DNA of 64,000 nucleotides from Nocardia sp. BMG51109 (GCF_000526215.1 NZ_JAFQ01000004.1:5208001-5272000), one strand, 5' to 3'; numbered from the stretch's first letter, positions 43,108 through 55,017 are shown. Notes: generated by a model from the sequence alone, not told the origin. Program-made: numbers and translations.

Positions 43108-44574
43108 ATGCCCACCACTGTCACCTCGCCGCAGGTAGCCGTCAACGACATCGGCTCCGCCGAGGACTTCCTCGCCGCCATCGACAAGACGATCAAGTAC
43201 TTCAACGACGGCGATATCGTCGAAGGCACCATCGTCAAGGTCGATCGCGACGAGGTTCTGCTCGACATCGGTTACAAGACCGAAGGCGTCATTCCGTCTC
43301 GCGAACTGTCCATCAAGCACGATGTCGACCCGGCAGAGGTCGTTTCCGTGGGCGATGAGGTGGAGGCCCTTGTTCTCACCAAGGAGGACAAGGAAGGCCG
43401 GCTGATCCTGTCGAAGAAGCGGGCGCAGTACGAGCGGGCATGGGGCACCATCGAGGAGCTCAAGGAGAAGGACGAGGCCGTCAAGGGCACCGTCATCGAG
43501 GTCGTGAAGGGCGGTCTGATCCTCGACATCGGCCTGCGCGGCTTCCTCCCCGCCTCGCTCGTCGAGATGCGCCGCGTCCGCGATCTGCAGCCGTACGTCG
43601 GCAAGGAGATCGAGGCCAAGATCATCGAGCTGGACAAGAACCGCAACAACGTGGTCCTGTCCCGCCGCGCCTGGCTCGAGCAGACCCAGTCCGAGGTGCG
43701 TTCGGAGTTCCTGCACCAGCTGCAGAAGGGCCAGGTCCGCAAGGGCGTCGTGTCCTCCATCGTCAACTTCGGCGCGTTCGTCGATCTCGGCGGTGTCGAC
43801 GGCCTGGTGCACGTCTCCGAGCTGTCCTGGAAGCACATCGACCACCCGTCCGAGGTCGTCGAGGTCGGCATGGAGGTCACCGTCGAGGTGCTCGACGTCG
43901 ACCTGGACCGCGAGCGGGTTTCGCTGTCGCTCAAGGCGACCCAGGAAGATCCGTGGCGTCAGTTCGCCCGCACCCACGCCATCGGCCAGATCGTGCCCGG
44001 CAAGGTCACCAAGCTGGTGCCGTTCGGTGCGTTCGTGCGCGTCGAGGAGGGCATCGAGGGCCTGGTGCACATCTCCGAGCTGGCCGAGCGCCACGTCGAG
44101 GTGCCGGACCAGGTCGTCTCCGTCGGCGACGACGCGATGGTCAAGGTCATCGACATCGACCTGGAGCGTCGCCGGATCTCGCTGTCGCTGAAGCAGGCCA
44201 ACGAGGACTACCACGCCGAGTTCGACCCGTCGAAGTACGGCATGGCCGACAGCTACGACGAGCAGGGCAACTACATCTTCCCCGAGGGCTTCGACCCCGA
44301 CACCAACGAGTGGCTCGAGGGCTTCGACAAGCAGCGCGAGGAGTGGGAGGGCCGCTACGCCGAGGCGGAGCGCCGTCACAAGATGCACTCCGCGCAGATG
44401 GAGAAGATGGCCGCCGACGCCGCCGCCGAGGCGGCCAACGGCGCCCCGTCCAACTACTCCTCGGAGAGCGGTGGCCGGGCCGAGGCGCCGGTGCAGCAGG
44501 AGACGGGCGGCGGTTCGCTGGCCAGCGACGCGCAGCTCGCCGCGCTGCGCGAGAAGCTGTCCGGCAACGCCTGA
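43108..44574 (+). CDS. rpsA: 30S ribosomal protein S1
   Basis: 488 aa, four S1 (OB-fold) RNA-binding domains at about residues 30-100, 120-190, 205-275 and 290-360, e.g. GDIVEGTIVKVDRDEVLLDI, GQVRKGVVSSIVNFGAFVDL and GQIVPGKVTKLVPFGAFVRV. The acidic C-terminus ends SLASDAQLAALREKLSGNA as in mycobacteria. ATG 43108 (MPTTVTSPQVAVNDIG) matches mycobacterial RpsA; the frame is open to an ATG at 43066 with GAAAG seven bases upstream, which could also be used. In M. tuberculosis the C-terminal region is linked to pyrazinoic-acid binding. Confidence 0.97.
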   Translation: MPTTVTSPQVAVNDIGSAEDFLAAIDKTIKYFNDGDIVEGTIVKVDRDEVLLDIGYKTEGVIPSRELSIKHDVDPAEVVSVGDEVEALVLTKEDKEGRLILSKKRAQYERAWGTIEELKEKDEAVKGTVIEVVKGGLILDIGLRGFLPASLVEMRRVRDLQPYVGKEIEAKIIELDKNRNNVVLSRRAWLEQTQSEVRSEFLHQLQKGQVRKGVVSSIVNFGAFVDLGGVDGLVHVSELSWKHIDHPSEVVEVGMEVTVEVLDVDLDRERVSLSLKATQEDPWRQFARTHAIGQIVPGKVTKLVPFGAFVRVEEGIEGLVHISELAERHVEVPDQVVSVGDDAMVKVIDIDLERRRISLSLKQANEDYHAEFDPSKYGMADSYDEQGNYIFPEGFDPDTNEWLEGFDKQREEWEGRYAEAERRHKMHSAQMEKMAADAAAEAANGAPSNYSSESGGRAEAPVQQETGGGSLASDAQLAALREKLSGNA

Positions 44575-44588
44575 TTCGCACAGCTCGT

Positions 44589-44624
44589 CGAACGGCCCCG
44601 ATCCACGCGGATCGGGGCCGTTCG
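44589..44624. terminator. Terminator after rpsA
   Basis: Perfect 16-bp stem (CGAACGGCCCCGATCC with its complement) and a 4-base loop, 15 bp after the rpsA stop. Confidence 0.88.
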
Positions 44625-44759
44625 GTGTCAAGGGCCGGTGCCGTGTGAGAGGAATCGGTTCACCCGTGCGCTACCGTCACGTCACCGGAGCGCCGTCACG
44701 CTCGGCGAGGATCCCGAAATTACGTCTTCTCAGAATCCGGTGGAAGGTTGATCAGCGGT

Positions 44760-46289
44760 ATGGGTCTCTTCGACGGCCTCAATCGGCGCGAGTTCCTGGC
44801 CAGGGCGATGGCGGCCGGCGGGGCCGGCGCCCTGGCGTCGTGGGCGGGTCCCGTCATCGAGCGGGCGCATGCCGCCGATCCCGCCGGGATGGGCGGGCTC
44901 GGCGACATCGAGCACTTCGTGCTGCTCATGCAGGAGAACCGCTCCTTCGACCACTACTTCGGCACGCTGTCGGGGGTGCGCGGATTCGACGACCCGTCCG
45001 ACGCCTGGCGGCAGTTCGGTTACCAGCCGGGCGTCGGTCCGGCCGCCGACGGCCACCTGGTGCCGTTCCGGCTCGACACCACCCGGGGCGCGAGCCTGGA
45101 CGGTGAGTGCGTCAACGATCCCGACCACAGCTGGGAGGGTATGCACGAGGCGTGGAACGGCGGCGCGAACGACCGCTGGATGCCGATGTCGATCGCCAGC
45201 GTAGGTCCCGGAAACGGGCCCGCCGCAATGGGATACCACACCCGCGCGGACATTCCGATCCACTACGAGCTCGCCGACGCGTTCACCCTGTGCGACCACT
45301 ACCACTGCTCGGTGCTGGGGCCCACCGACCCGAACCGGCTGTACTGGATCTCGGCGACCATCGATCCGGACGGTCTGGCCGGCGGACCGCTGGTGGAGAC
45401 GCCGACGCTGATCCCGCAGAACGTCTACGGCTGGCGCACCTATCCGGAGAATCTCTCCGAGGCCGGGGTGAGCTGGAAGATCTACAACAACCGCGACGTC
45501 GGCCCCCTCTCCTCGGTGATCCTGGACGGCATGCTGGGCTGTTTCACCCAGGCCGCCGATCCGAATTCCGAACTGGCGCAACGGGGCAAGGCGCCGGTCT
45601 ATCCGAACGACTTCGCCGCGGATGTGGCCGCGAACCGGCTGCCGTCGGTGTCGTGGGTCATTCCGCCGCTGTTCAACTGCGAGCATCCGGCGCTGCCGCC
45701 GGCCCTCGGCGCGGTCGGCATCATGCAGGTGCTCGACATCCTGACCTCGAATCCGGCGGTGTGGGAGAAAACGGCGCTGATCGTCATGTACGACGAGAAC
45801 GGCGGCTTCTTCGACCACGTCGTCCCGCCGACACCGCCGCCGGGCACGCCGGGCGAATTTCTCACCGTCGACCTGAACCGGGTGCCGGCCGCGAAGGGGA
45901 TCGCCGGTCCGATCGGGCTGGGCTACCGGGTGCCGTGCTGGGTCGTGTCGCCGTATTCGCGGGGCGGGCTGGTGAGTTCGGAAACCTTCGACCACACCTC
46001 GCAATTGCGTTTGCTGGAGCGGCGTTTCGGTGTCGAGGTGCCGAATCTGACGGCCTGGCGGCGCGGTGCCACCGGCGATATGACGACGGCCTTCGATTTC
46101 TCCGCCGCACCCGACGCGGTGCCGCCGCGGATCACCGATCCGAATTCTCGAACGGAATCCGCACTCGCGCAATGCGGTCCGAATATCGCCCTCGGCACGG
46201 CGAATCAGGGGGTGCCGTATCCGGTGCCGCCCAACAGCATGCCGACGCAGGAGCCGGGGCGGCGCCGGCGGCCCAGCGGGATCGTCTAG
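44760..46289 (+). CDS. plcA: Phospholipase C (alkaline-phosphatase-like, Tat-exported)
   Basis: 509 aa bacterial phosphoesterase family. Tat signal [20 protein letters not shown] with cleavage near ERAHA. Catalytic motif [20 protein letters not shown] with the Asp/Thr metal site downstream, then [13 protein letters not shown] and the conserved [16 protein letters not shown]. Mycobacterial plcA/B/C are relatives; the exact substrate is not read. ATG 44760 was chosen so that the Tat motif is near the N-terminus; a TTG at 44748 is in frame. The symbol is by family only. Confidence 0.9.
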   Translation: MGLFDGLNRREFLARAMAAGGAGALASWAGPVIERAHAADPAGMGGLGDIEHFVLLMQENRSFDHYFGTLSGVRGFDDPSDAWRQFGYQPGVGPAADGHLVPFRLDTTRGASLDGECVNDPDHSWEGMHEAWNGGANDRWMPMSIASVGPGNGPAAMGYHTRADIPIHYELADAFTLCDHYHCSVLGPTDPNRLYWISATIDPDGLAGGPLVETPTLIPQNVYGWRTYPENLSEAGVSWKIYNNRDVGPLSSVILDGMLGCFTQAADPNSELAQRGKAPVYPNDFAADVAANRLPSVSWVIPPLFNCEHPALPPALGAVGIMQVLDILTSNPAVWEKTALIVMYDENGGFFDHVVPPTPPPGTPGEFLTVDLNRVPAAKGIAGPIGLGYRVPCWVVSPYSRGGLVSSETFDHTSQLRLLERRFGVEVPNLTAWRRGATGDMTTAFDFSAAPDAVPPRITDPNSRTESALAQCGPNIALGTANQGVPYPVPPNSMPTQEPGRRRRPSGIV

Positions 46290-46337
46290 CGGTCGCCGGG
46301 GCGCGGAGCGCGCACCCGCCGGTGGTTCGCGGGCCTG

Positions 46338-46508
46338 CTAACCGGCGGTGGCGGGAACCCATTGGGCCGCGGCGTCGGCGGTCCGCCGGCGGAACACGGC
46401 CAGACTGTGGCGGGCCGGACTGATCAGTGCGGTGAGCCAGGAGCGCCGATACTCGGCCAGCGCCGCCGCTACCTCGGGGATCTCGATGCAGTGCACCGCG
46501 CCTCGCAT
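46338..46508 (-). CDS. Small hypothetical protein
   Basis: 56 aa (MRGAVHCIEIPEVAAALAEY then RRSWLTALISPARHSLAVFR). Third codon positions are mostly G/C, as in real genes of this window, while the upstream open frame (to 46673) is not. No ribosome-binding site and no known motif; a single amphipathic helix is likely. Convergent with the phospholipase gene. Confidence 0.4.
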   Translation of the reverse strand: MRGAVHCIEIPEVAAALAEYRRSWLTALISPARHSLAVFRRRTADAAAQWVPATAG

Positions 46509-46856
46509 GCCCAGCCGGTGGCGACCCGTCTGGATGTTTCTGGTGCCCAATGATGTTCCTTCGCTGCTTGGTACGGCCTGGCTCGCCTGCCGCGAAACAT
46601 TAGCGGAACAAAAGTGTGCGGCAGCGTATTTTGCGCGACTTTTGTCCCGGCGTGTCGGAAAGTTGCCGACCACAGGTCTGGATCGGTCGGAAAAAGTTGC
46701 GAATTGATATCGCCGCCGTCACGGTATGGGCAATTTGCCGCGGACGGTGTGAGAGATAGTGCCGCGGTGGGTAACCGGTCCGATTGTGCGCTGTTCGCGG
46801 CGGAGTTTCCCGGACCACCGCACTCCGCCGCGCGGCACGGATGCGAGACTGATCGG
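46509..46856. other. Intergenic region upstream of coaE
   Basis: 348 bp without a clear gene, GC-poorer at 46600-46730. It contains an inverted repeat ACAAAAGT (46608-46615) / ACTTTTGT (46638-46645), a possible operator. Confidence 0.5.
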
Positions 46857-48041
46857 ATGTTGCGTATCGGTCTCACCGGAGGCATGGGAGCGGGTAAGTC
46901 GACGGCGGCGCGGCTGCTGACCGAGCGGGGCGCCGTGCTGATCGACAGCGATGTCATCGCCCGCGAGGTCGTGGCCCCCGGTACCGAGGGGCTGGCCGCC
47001 CTGGTGGAGGCGTTCGGGCCGGATATCCTGGCGGCCGACGGGAACCTGGACCGTCCGGCGTTGGCGGCCAAGGCATTCGCCGACGACGAGGCCCGCGCGA
47101 CCCTGAACGGCATCACTCATCCGCTGGTCGGCCGGCGCACCGCCGAACTGCTGTCCGCCGCGCCCGCGGACGCGATCGTGGTGCAGGACGTTCCGCTGCT
47201 GGTGGAGAACGGGCTGGGCGCGATGATGAATCTGGTCGTCGTGGTGACGGCCGATACCGAGACCCGGGTGCACCGCCTCGAGGAGTTCCGCGGCATCTCG
47301 CGGCCGGACGCGCTGGCCCGGATCGCGACGCAGGCCACCGACGAGCAGCGGCGGGCCGCGGCGGATGTGCTGCTGGACAACAACGCCGGACCGGAGGAAC
47401 TCGCGCGGCAGATCGACGCGCTGTGGGAACACCGGCTGGTGCCGTTCGAACACAATCTGCGCACCCGGACCCGGGCCGTGCGAGGCGATGTTCAGCTGGT
47501 CGGGCCCGATCCGACGTGGGAGGCGCAGGCGGGCCGGCTGGTCGCCCGGCTGGCGCTCGCCTGCGGCGCCGCCGCCCGGCGCATCGATCACATCGGCTCG
47601 ACCGCCGTGCCCGGGCTGCCGGCCAAGGACGTGCTCGACATCCAGGTCACCGTGGCCGATCTCGCGGCCGCCGACGAATTGCGGGAGGCGCTGGAGGAGG
47701 CCGGCTTTCCGCGCATCGGCTATACCACCGACGATCCCAAGCCGGGCACCGATCCGGCGCTGTGGGATAAGCGCATCCACGTCAGCGCGGATCCGGGGCG
47801 CCCGGCGAATGTGCATCTGCGGGTCGACGGTTGGCCGAATCAGCAGTGGGCCTTGGCATTCCGGGACTGGCTACGGTCCGATCCGGCCGCGCGCGAGGAG
47901 TACCTCGCGGTGAAGCGGAAGGCCGAGGACGCCGCGGCGGGCCTGACCGGCGAACAGGCGATCCAGGCCTATCTCGATGTGAAGACGCCCTGGTTCGACG
48001 CGGTCTATCGGCGCGTGCTCGCCGGCCGGGAGCGGCCGTGA
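46857..48041 (+). CDS. coaE: Dephospho-CoA kinase fused to a GrpB-type domain
   Basis: 394 aa. Residues 1-200: dephospho-CoA kinase, last step of CoA synthesis, with P-loop [22 protein letters not shown] and [10 protein letters not shown]. Residues about 215-390: GrpB/UPF0157 nucleotidyltransferase-fold domain ([26 protein letters not shown]). The same fusion exists in mycobacterial CoaE (Rv1631), where the second half is thought to help folding. ATG 46857 fits the kinase N-terminus. The stop is 3 bp from that of the convergent DUF402 gene. Confidence 0.95.
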   Translation: MLRIGLTGGMGAGKSTAARLLTERGAVLIDSDVIAREVVAPGTEGLAALVEAFGPDILAADGNLDRPALAAKAFADDEARATLNGITHPLVGRRTAELLSAAPADAIVVQDVPLLVENGLGAMMNLVVVVTADTETRVHRLEEFRGISRPDALARIATQATDEQRRAAADVLLDNNAGPEELARQIDALWEHRLVPFEHNLRTRTRAVRGDVQLVGPDPTWEAQAGRLVARLALACGAAARRIDHIGSTAVPGLPAKDVLDIQVTVADLAAADELREALEEAGFPRIGYTTDDPKPGTDPALWDKRIHVSADPGRPANVHLRVDGWPNQQWALAFRDWLRSDPAAREEYLAVKRKAEDAAAGLTGEQAIQAYLDVKTPWFDAVYRRVLAGRERP

Positions 48042-48044
48042 CCG

Positions 48045-48572
48045 CTACCGCCAGCTGAGCCGGATGCCCAGCGCGGCCAGCCAGCGATCGACGTCGTATC
48101 CGTGGCTCGCGATCCCGTCGATCGCCGTCGTCGCGGACTCGATGGCGCGCTGGGTGTCGGCCGGCCCCAGGTAGCCCGCGCCGTAGGCGGCCAGCAGCTC
48201 GTCGACGTCGAGCAGCTCGGCGTCGCGGCCGGTGCGCACGGTGATGTCCAGGTAGTGGTCGACGGACTTCCACCGGTCGGTCCCGACCGCGGCGAATTCG
48301 CCGATGTCGAGGTAGTAGTCCTGGTCGCGATGGCGCGCGGCGGGGCGGTAGTGGAACACCGTCGCGCGAATCGAGAGGCTCGGCAGCAGCCAGGATTCCA
48401 GATAGTGGAACTGGGGGTGATCGGCGGTGCGGGCCATGTACAGGCCCCACGGCTCGACCCGATACCGCTCGACCGGCCGGACATGGCCCTTCGGGTCGGT
48501 ATTGGTCAGCTCCGCGACATCGAAGTACTCGACCTTGGGTCGGTGCAGATCCACCGTGTGCGCCTGGGTCAT
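48045..48572 (-). CDS. DUF402 family protein (paralogue 1)
   Basis: 175 aa. DUF402 beta-barrel with VEYFDVAELTNTDPKGHVRP, RYRVEPWGLYMARTADHPQF, YYLDIGEFAAVGTDRWKSVD and LDIDELL-like acidic motif (LLDVDELLAAYGAGYLG). Relatives act as nucleoside di/triphosphate phosphatases or in tRNA/RNA metabolism. It occupies the Rv1632c position between coaE and uvrB. Paralogous to the next gene upstream. Confidence 0.85.
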   Translation of the reverse strand: MTQAHTVDLHRPKVEYFDVAELTNTDPKGHVRPVERYRVEPWGLYMARTADHPQFHYLESWLLPSLSIRATVFHYRPAARHRDQDYYLDIGEFAAVGTDRWKSVDHYLDITVRTGRDAELLDVDELLAAYGAGYLGPADTQRAIESATTAIDGIASHGYDVDRWLAALGIRLSWR

Positions 48573-48631
48573 GGTCGCAGATTATCCCGTGTCGGCTACC
48601 GCCGAGCCACCTCGAGCGGACCCGACCGAGA

Positions 48632-49198
48632 TCACAACCAGGTCAGCTTGATGCCCCGGCCGGCCAGCCAGCGCTCGACACGGTGGTCGTGCGAGGCGAT
48701 GCCGTCGACGACCGCCGTCGCGCGCTCGAGCACGCCGTGCGCGGTGTCGGCGTCGATATGCCCGGCGGCGTGCGCGGCGAACAGGTCGTCCACCCCGTGT
48801 AGTTCGCAGACGTGACCGTTGCGGGCCTCGATGTCCACGTAGTGGTACACCGCACGCCACCGCTTCGGCTCGATCCGGGTGAAATCCCCGAGGTAGATGT
48901 GGTACAGAGGATCGCGGTCGTGCGCGGCGTTGACGTGGTGCATCGTGACCCGGATCGACAGGCCCGGTAGCAGCCACGTCTCGGTGTAGCGGTCCGGCGG
49001 TCTGTCCGCGTTCCGGAACAGGTAGAGCCCCCACGGTTCGATGTGGTAGTTCTCGACCGTGTGCACGAAGCCGCGTGCGTCGGTCTCGGTGAAATCGGCC
49101 ACATCGAAGAATTCGACGCGCGGCCGATGAGGTACTCGCTGCGGCGCGGGTGTGGCGGCGGAGTTGCTGCCCGGTGTGGCGGGGCGCTTGAACTGCAT
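48632..49198 (-). CDS. DUF402 family protein (paralogue 2)
   Basis: 188 aa from ATG 49198 (GGAGA seven bases upstream), or 224 aa from ATG 49306 (GAAGGG eight bases upstream). Shares with the neighbour VEFFDVADFTETDARGFVHT, YHIEPWGLYLFRNADRPPDR, RVTMHH, IYLGDFTRIEPKRWRAVYHY and the C-terminal WLAGRGIKLTW. A tandem duplication with 59 bp between the two genes. An unrelated basic N-terminus precedes the core. Confidence 0.8.
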   Translation of the reverse strand: MQFKRPATPGSNSAATPAPQRVPHRPRVEFFDVADFTETDARGFVHTVENYHIEPWGLYLFRNADRPPDRYTETWLLPGLSIRVTMHHVNAAHDRDPLYHIYLGDFTRIEPKRWRAVYHYVDIEARNGHVCELHGVDDLFAAHAAGHIDADTAHGVLERATAVVDGIASHDHRVERWLAGRGIKLTWL

Positions 49199-50086
49199 GG
49201 GTACGTCTCCGTGAGGCGCGGTGGTACCGAGGCCCTCGGCGACGCCGCGGCCTGCGTCGCTGTCGGATGCCGCGGTTGCGGTGCGATGTGAAACGAAACC
49301 GGCCATATCACTGCCCTTCTCGACGCGGACCGGACCAGAGTACACCCGAGCAACCGCTCCGGGCCGACCGTGAACGGACCGGAACCGTCTTGACATGTGA
49401 TCGCCACTCTCGATGAGACCTCTTGTGCCACCGGACAATTCGGACATTTTCCAAGGTGTCTCGGTGGATGGCCGATACTTTGCCTGCGCGGTGCTCGCCG
49501 AATGCGGCAACCCTTTCTTGGCCCATTGTCCAGTTGCTCGCCGGGTGGCGGGTGTGATCGGCTGCTTCGCGGTATCCGGGTACCGTTCGCGAGGTGACCG
49601 AGATCGGTTCGAATGGGGTTTTCCTCTTGTCCGGCAAGGTGTTTCGGATGATATTTCGGTGCCGGGTGACGGCCTGCCGGGGTGCGCGCTGCGCGTTCCC
49701 GGGGGCGTCCGTCGCGGCCGGTGTTGCCGACTTCGTTCGAAGATGTTGTGGGGCAATTTATTTCGAGACGCCGCGGTGTCGTGCGGCAGGGCGTGTGGGG
49801 GGCGGCGGCGTGGCGTCGCCCCGCCGGTCGGCCGCCGTCCCGGTGCAGTATCCGCCGGTGGGAGGGCGGGTGGTGCCGTGTCGGCGGTGCGATTGCCTGC
49901 AGATAACCGGATCGTGCGAGAGCGGCCATCGGCGGCACCGCCGCGGGCATGATCGAGTCCGGCGTGGCCGCCCCGCGGAGCGGACCGGCATTTACGCGAG
50001 ATTTACGGCACACGCCCTCGCCCGCGCGTGTCGGGCGAGCCGTGGCTCGCTGCCGGTTGTCGGTGCCTCGTCCTAGTCTGGTAACC
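49199..50086. other. Region upstream of uvrB
   Basis: About 780-890 bp without a recognisable gene (the first 108 bp may belong to the DUF402 gene). It is less GC-rich in patches and no open frame on either strand has family motifs. The right end contains the uvrB promoter. No LexA-type palindrome was found. Confidence 0.5.
50074..50079 (+). promoter_or_regulatory. Candidate -10 box for leaderless uvrB
   Basis: TAGTCT followed by seven bases and the ATG at 50087, with no ribosome-binding site between. Same layout as for polA. Confidence 0.5.
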
Positions 50087-52273
<2,187 letters not shown>

Positions 52274-52334
52274 GCTGCGGCACGGCGGTTTCCGGTGCCT
52301 CGCCCGATGCGGCGGTGGGCGCCGGCCGTGCGGT

Positions 52335-52359
52335 GGCGGTGGGCGGCGCCGTCACCGCC
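52335..52359. terminator. Stem-loop between uvrB and VOC gene
   Basis: GGCGGTG / CACCGCC, 7-bp stem with an 11-base GC-rich loop, in the 125-bp gap between the convergent genes. Confidence 0.4.
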
Positions 52360-52398
52360 GGGCCGGGGAAGGCCGGCGGTGGCGCGACGGCAGCGCGT

Positions 52399-52869
52399 TC
52401 AGCCCTGCGACGCCATCCACTCGTTCACGCGTCGCTCGCCCTCCTCGCGCGAGACGTCCTCCACCCGGGTCATGACGACCCAGCGGTGGCCGAACGGATC
52501 CATCACCCGGCCGTAGCGGTCGCCGGTGACGAAGGTCTCCGGATCGTCGACCAGGCGCGCCCCGTGCTCACGGGCCAGCTTCACGACCGCGTCGACGTCC
52601 GGGCAGTAGTGCACGATGCTGGTGTGCACCCAGTCGTCCTCGGGCGCCCGGATTCCGTGGTCCGGCATCGGCACACCGAGCTGGACGGTCGAGTCGCCGA
52701 TCTTCAGCTCGGCGTGCGCGGGCTGGCCGTCGGGCAGGTCGTTGCGGCTGAGCACCTCGGCGCCGAATACGGCGGTGTAGAAGTCGATGGCCTTGTTGCC
52801 GTCCGGGACGGCGAGGAAACAGCTGATGGAGTGGTAGCCCTCGGGGATCGGGTTCACGGTGTTCGTCAT
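52399..52869 (-). CDS. VOC (glyoxalase/PhnB-like) family protein
   Basis: 156 aa with two beta-alpha-beta-beta-beta units: GYHSISCFLAVPDGNKAIDF YT-type opening, AHAELKIGDSTVQLG, then RYGRVMDPFGHRWVVMTRVE typical of the PhnB-like subgroup. Metal-ligand His/Glu positions appear as HS and GHRW. Could be a small-molecule binding or resistance protein; the substrate is unknown. Divergent from the AraC gene, 50 bp apart. Confidence 0.85.
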   Translation of the reverse strand: MTNTVNPIPEGYHSISCFLAVPDGNKAIDFYTAVFGAEVLSRNDLPDGQPAHAELKIGDSTVQLGVPMPDHGIRAPEDDWVHTSIVHYCPDVDAVVKLAREHGARLVDDPETFVTGDRYGRVMDPFGHRWVVMTRVEDVSREEGERRVNEWMASQG

Positions 52870-52919
52870 GGCGGTTACTCTCGCCGGTTCCGCGCCCGGG
52901 GTCTTGTAAGAACGCGACA

Positions 52920-53822
52920 GTGCGGGGCCCGGTGATGACGAGCGCCGGAGAATATGCGGAAGCCGTTGCGCCGGAACCGATTCCGGTACCGCCGCCGGAG
53001 GTGGCCAAGGGGATCCTGCACCCGCGGGAGCAGGCGCGGCACCGCACCCTGGTGCGCCTGCCCGCCGGACCGGAGACGGGGCGGTTCGCCGAGTGGTACT
53101 GGGCGGTGCGGTGGGATCTGCGCGGCCGTCCGCCGTACGTGGCCGAGGTGCTGCCGTTTCCCTGCGTCAACGTCACCTTCGAGCGCACCCATACGCGCTG
53201 CGGCGGCTGGGTCAACGGCGTCTGCACCACGAAATTCACCCGCGAACTGGCAGGGGAGGGGGAGACGTTCGCGCTGAAGTTCCGCGTCGGCGGCTTCGGG
53301 GCGTTCACCGGACGCGAGGTCGGCTCGTTCCGCGACGGCGCGGTGGAGATCACCGAGGTGCTGCCGGAGGCCGCCGGGCTGACCGAGAAGGTGCTGTCGG
53401 CATCCGCGCCCGAGCAGCGCCGCGACATCGTCGAGGAGTTCTTCACCGAGGCCGCCCGCCGTGCCCCGGTCGACGAGTCCTACCTGCTGGTGCTACGCAT
53501 CGTCGCGCGGATGGAGAGCGACCGCGACCTGACGCGCGTCGATCAGGTGACCGAGCGGTTCGACATCCCGATCCGTACCCTGCAGCGCTTGTTCCGCCGG
53601 TACGTGGGCGCCGGTCCGAAGTGGGTGCTGCGCCGCTACCGCCTGCAGGACGGCGCCCAGCTGCTGGCCGACGGCCGCCCGGCCGACCTGGCCGCTCTCG
53701 CCCTCGATCTCGGCTATTTCGACCAGGCGCATTTCTCCCGCGAGTTCGCCAAGGAGGTCGGCATGGCTCCGCTGGAATACGCCCGGGCGGCAGTGGTCTC
53801 GGAGAGCAGTCGACACACCTGA
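52920..53822 (+). CDS. AraC family transcriptional regulator
   Basis: 300 aa. N-terminal DUF6597-like domain (LHPREQARHRTLVRLPAGPE, FPCVNVTFE) and C-terminal AraC double helix-turn-helix (FDIPIRTLQRLFRRYVGAGP, ALDLGYFDQAHFSREFAKEV). GTG 52920 or an ATG five codons later (52935) may start it. Divergent from the VOC gene, the likely target. Confidence 0.87.
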   Translation: MRGPVMTSAGEYAEAVAPEPIPVPPPEVAKGILHPREQARHRTLVRLPAGPETGRFAEWYWAVRWDLRGRPPYVAEVLPFPCVNVTFERTHTRCGGWVNGVCTTKFTRELAGEGETFALKFRVGGFGAFTGREVGSFRDGAVEITEVLPEAAGLTEKVLSASAPEQRRDIVEEFFTEAARRAPVDESYLLVLRIVARMESDRDLTRVDQVTERFDIPIRTLQRLFRRYVGAGPKWVLRRYRLQDGAQLLADGRPADLAALALDLGYFDQAHFSREFAKEVGMAPLEYARAAVVSESSRHT

Positions 53823-53960
53823 TCGGTGGTGGCGCGCGGACCGGTGCCGGCTCGGGGCCGTGCCGGTGGACCAGGCTGCCGGCCACCGGTTCGTGGGGAA
53901 TCCGGGTAGCGTGGAGGCGGGGATATTTCGGATCGGTCGTTTCACCGGAAAGTCGAATCG

Positions 53961-54518
53961 ATGTCGGAAACATCGCGTGGTCCGCTCAATTCTCCGGAGT
54001 CACCGGGGCGTCGAGCCCTGTTTCGCGCAGTGGCACGGCCGGTGGGCACCACAGTGGTATTGCTGGGTGCCTATTTCGTGTTGCCCTTCCGGCGAATTGC
54101 CGGCATTTCGGCGGTCGTCGTGCTGGTTGCCGGTGTGCTGGTGGTGGCCGTCGTGTGCGCCTGGCAGATTCGCCGGGTGCTGCGGGGCGAGTATCCGTTC
54201 GTGCAGGCGGTCGAGGCGCTCGCGGCGACATTCGGTTGCTATCTCGTCGGATACGCCACCGTGTATTTTCTGCTGGCGGCCGAGCCGCAGAACTTCAATG
54301 CGCCGCTGACGCGGCTGGACGCGCTCTATTTCTGCGTCACCGTGTTCACCACCGTCGGCTTCGGCGACATCGTGGCCACCGCGCAGGTGTCCCGGGCGGT
54401 CGTGCTCACCCAGATGATCGGGAACCTGATACTGCTCGGTCTGGCGGTGCGCCTGTTGACCGCCTCGGTCCGGTTGCGGCGCGGGCAGTTACGCGATCGC
54501 GACTCGCTCGAGGACTGA
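53961..54518 (+). CDS. Potassium channel-like protein
   Basis: 185 aa. Four membrane segments (about 29-43, 50-68, 84-107, 143-160) and a pore loop with the K+ filter TVGFGD in YFCVTVFTTVGFGDIVAT. Short N- and C-terminal cytoplasmic parts, no RCK domain. Similar one-pore channels occur in mycobacteria. GGAAAG lies nine bases before the ATG. Confidence 0.85.
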   Translation: MSETSRGPLNSPESPGRRALFRAVARPVGTTVVLLGAYFVLPFRRIAGISAVVVLVAGVLVVAVVCAWQIRRVLRGEYPFVQAVEALAATFGCYLVGYATVYFLLAAEPQNFNAPLTRLDALYFCVTVFTTVGFGDIVATAQVSRAVVLTQMIGNLILLGLAVRLLTASVRLRRGQLRDRDSLED

Positions 54519-54564
54519 GCACTCGGCGCATCGCATTGTCGCGCGGGCCGGGGTCCGGAGGTGT

Positions 54565-54579
54565 GGGGACCTCGTCCCC
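54565..54579. terminator. Short hairpin between channel and SHOCT genes
   Basis: GGGGAC-CTC-GTCCCC, 6-bp stem, between the convergent genes. Weak. Confidence 0.3.
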
Positions 54580-54642
54580 GCGCCGCCGCCCGATCACGGC
54601 TGGGCGGTCCGAAGAACGGCCGGAGTGGTGGCCCGGTGGCGC

Positions 54643-55017
54643 TCACCCGAGCACCGATCGTTTGATGCGCTCGAATTCGGCTTCGGTGATGGCGCCGTCC
54701 TCGAGCAGCTTGTATGCGTCGGCCAGTTGTGCGGTCGTGTCGCTGCGTGCCACCCGGCGGATGTACTGCACCTCCGCGTCCCGGCGGCGCAGCGTTTCCG
54801 CCGCGGACCGCTCGGTCATCGAGCCGCCCCGGACGATCAGGTAGACGAGCGCGCCCAGGAACGGGAACACGATCAGGAACACCACCCACAGCGCTGTCAT
54901 CCACCCGGACACGCCGTGGTCCCGGAAGAGGTCGGCGAATATCGAGAACAGAAGCATCAGGTAGGCGATGAACAAGAAGCCGAGCACGATGAGCCAGACG
55001 ACGTCCCAGAACGACAT
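54643..55017 (-). CDS. SHOCT / PLD-nuclease N-terminal-like membrane protein
   Basis: 124 aa. Two membrane helices (FWDVVWLIVLGFLFIAYLML and WMTALWVVFLIVFPFLGALV) of the PLDc_N type, then a cytoplasmic SHOCT motif AQLADAYKLLEDGAITEAEF ending in ERIKRSVLG. Start MSFWDVVW at 55017; the frame is open to 55113. Such proteins are common stress-linked membrane proteins in actinobacteria; function unknown. Confidence 0.82.
   Translation of the reverse strand: MSFWDVVWLIVLGFLFIAYLMLLFSIFADLFRDHGVSGWMTALWVVFLIVFPFLGALVYLIVRGGSMTERSAAETLRRRDAEVQYIRRVARSDTTAQLADAYKLLEDGAITEAEFERIKRSVLG

Noticed and set aside
49413..49952. 179-codon plus-strand frame upstream of uvrB
   Set aside because: No motif, Cys/Arg-rich composition, third positions not GC-biased; overlaps the uvrB promoter zone.
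49700..50086. SOS (LexA) box before uvrB
   Set aside because: A TTCGAA core near 49735 lacks the full TCGAAC-N4-GTTCGA symmetry and is 350 bp away from the start.
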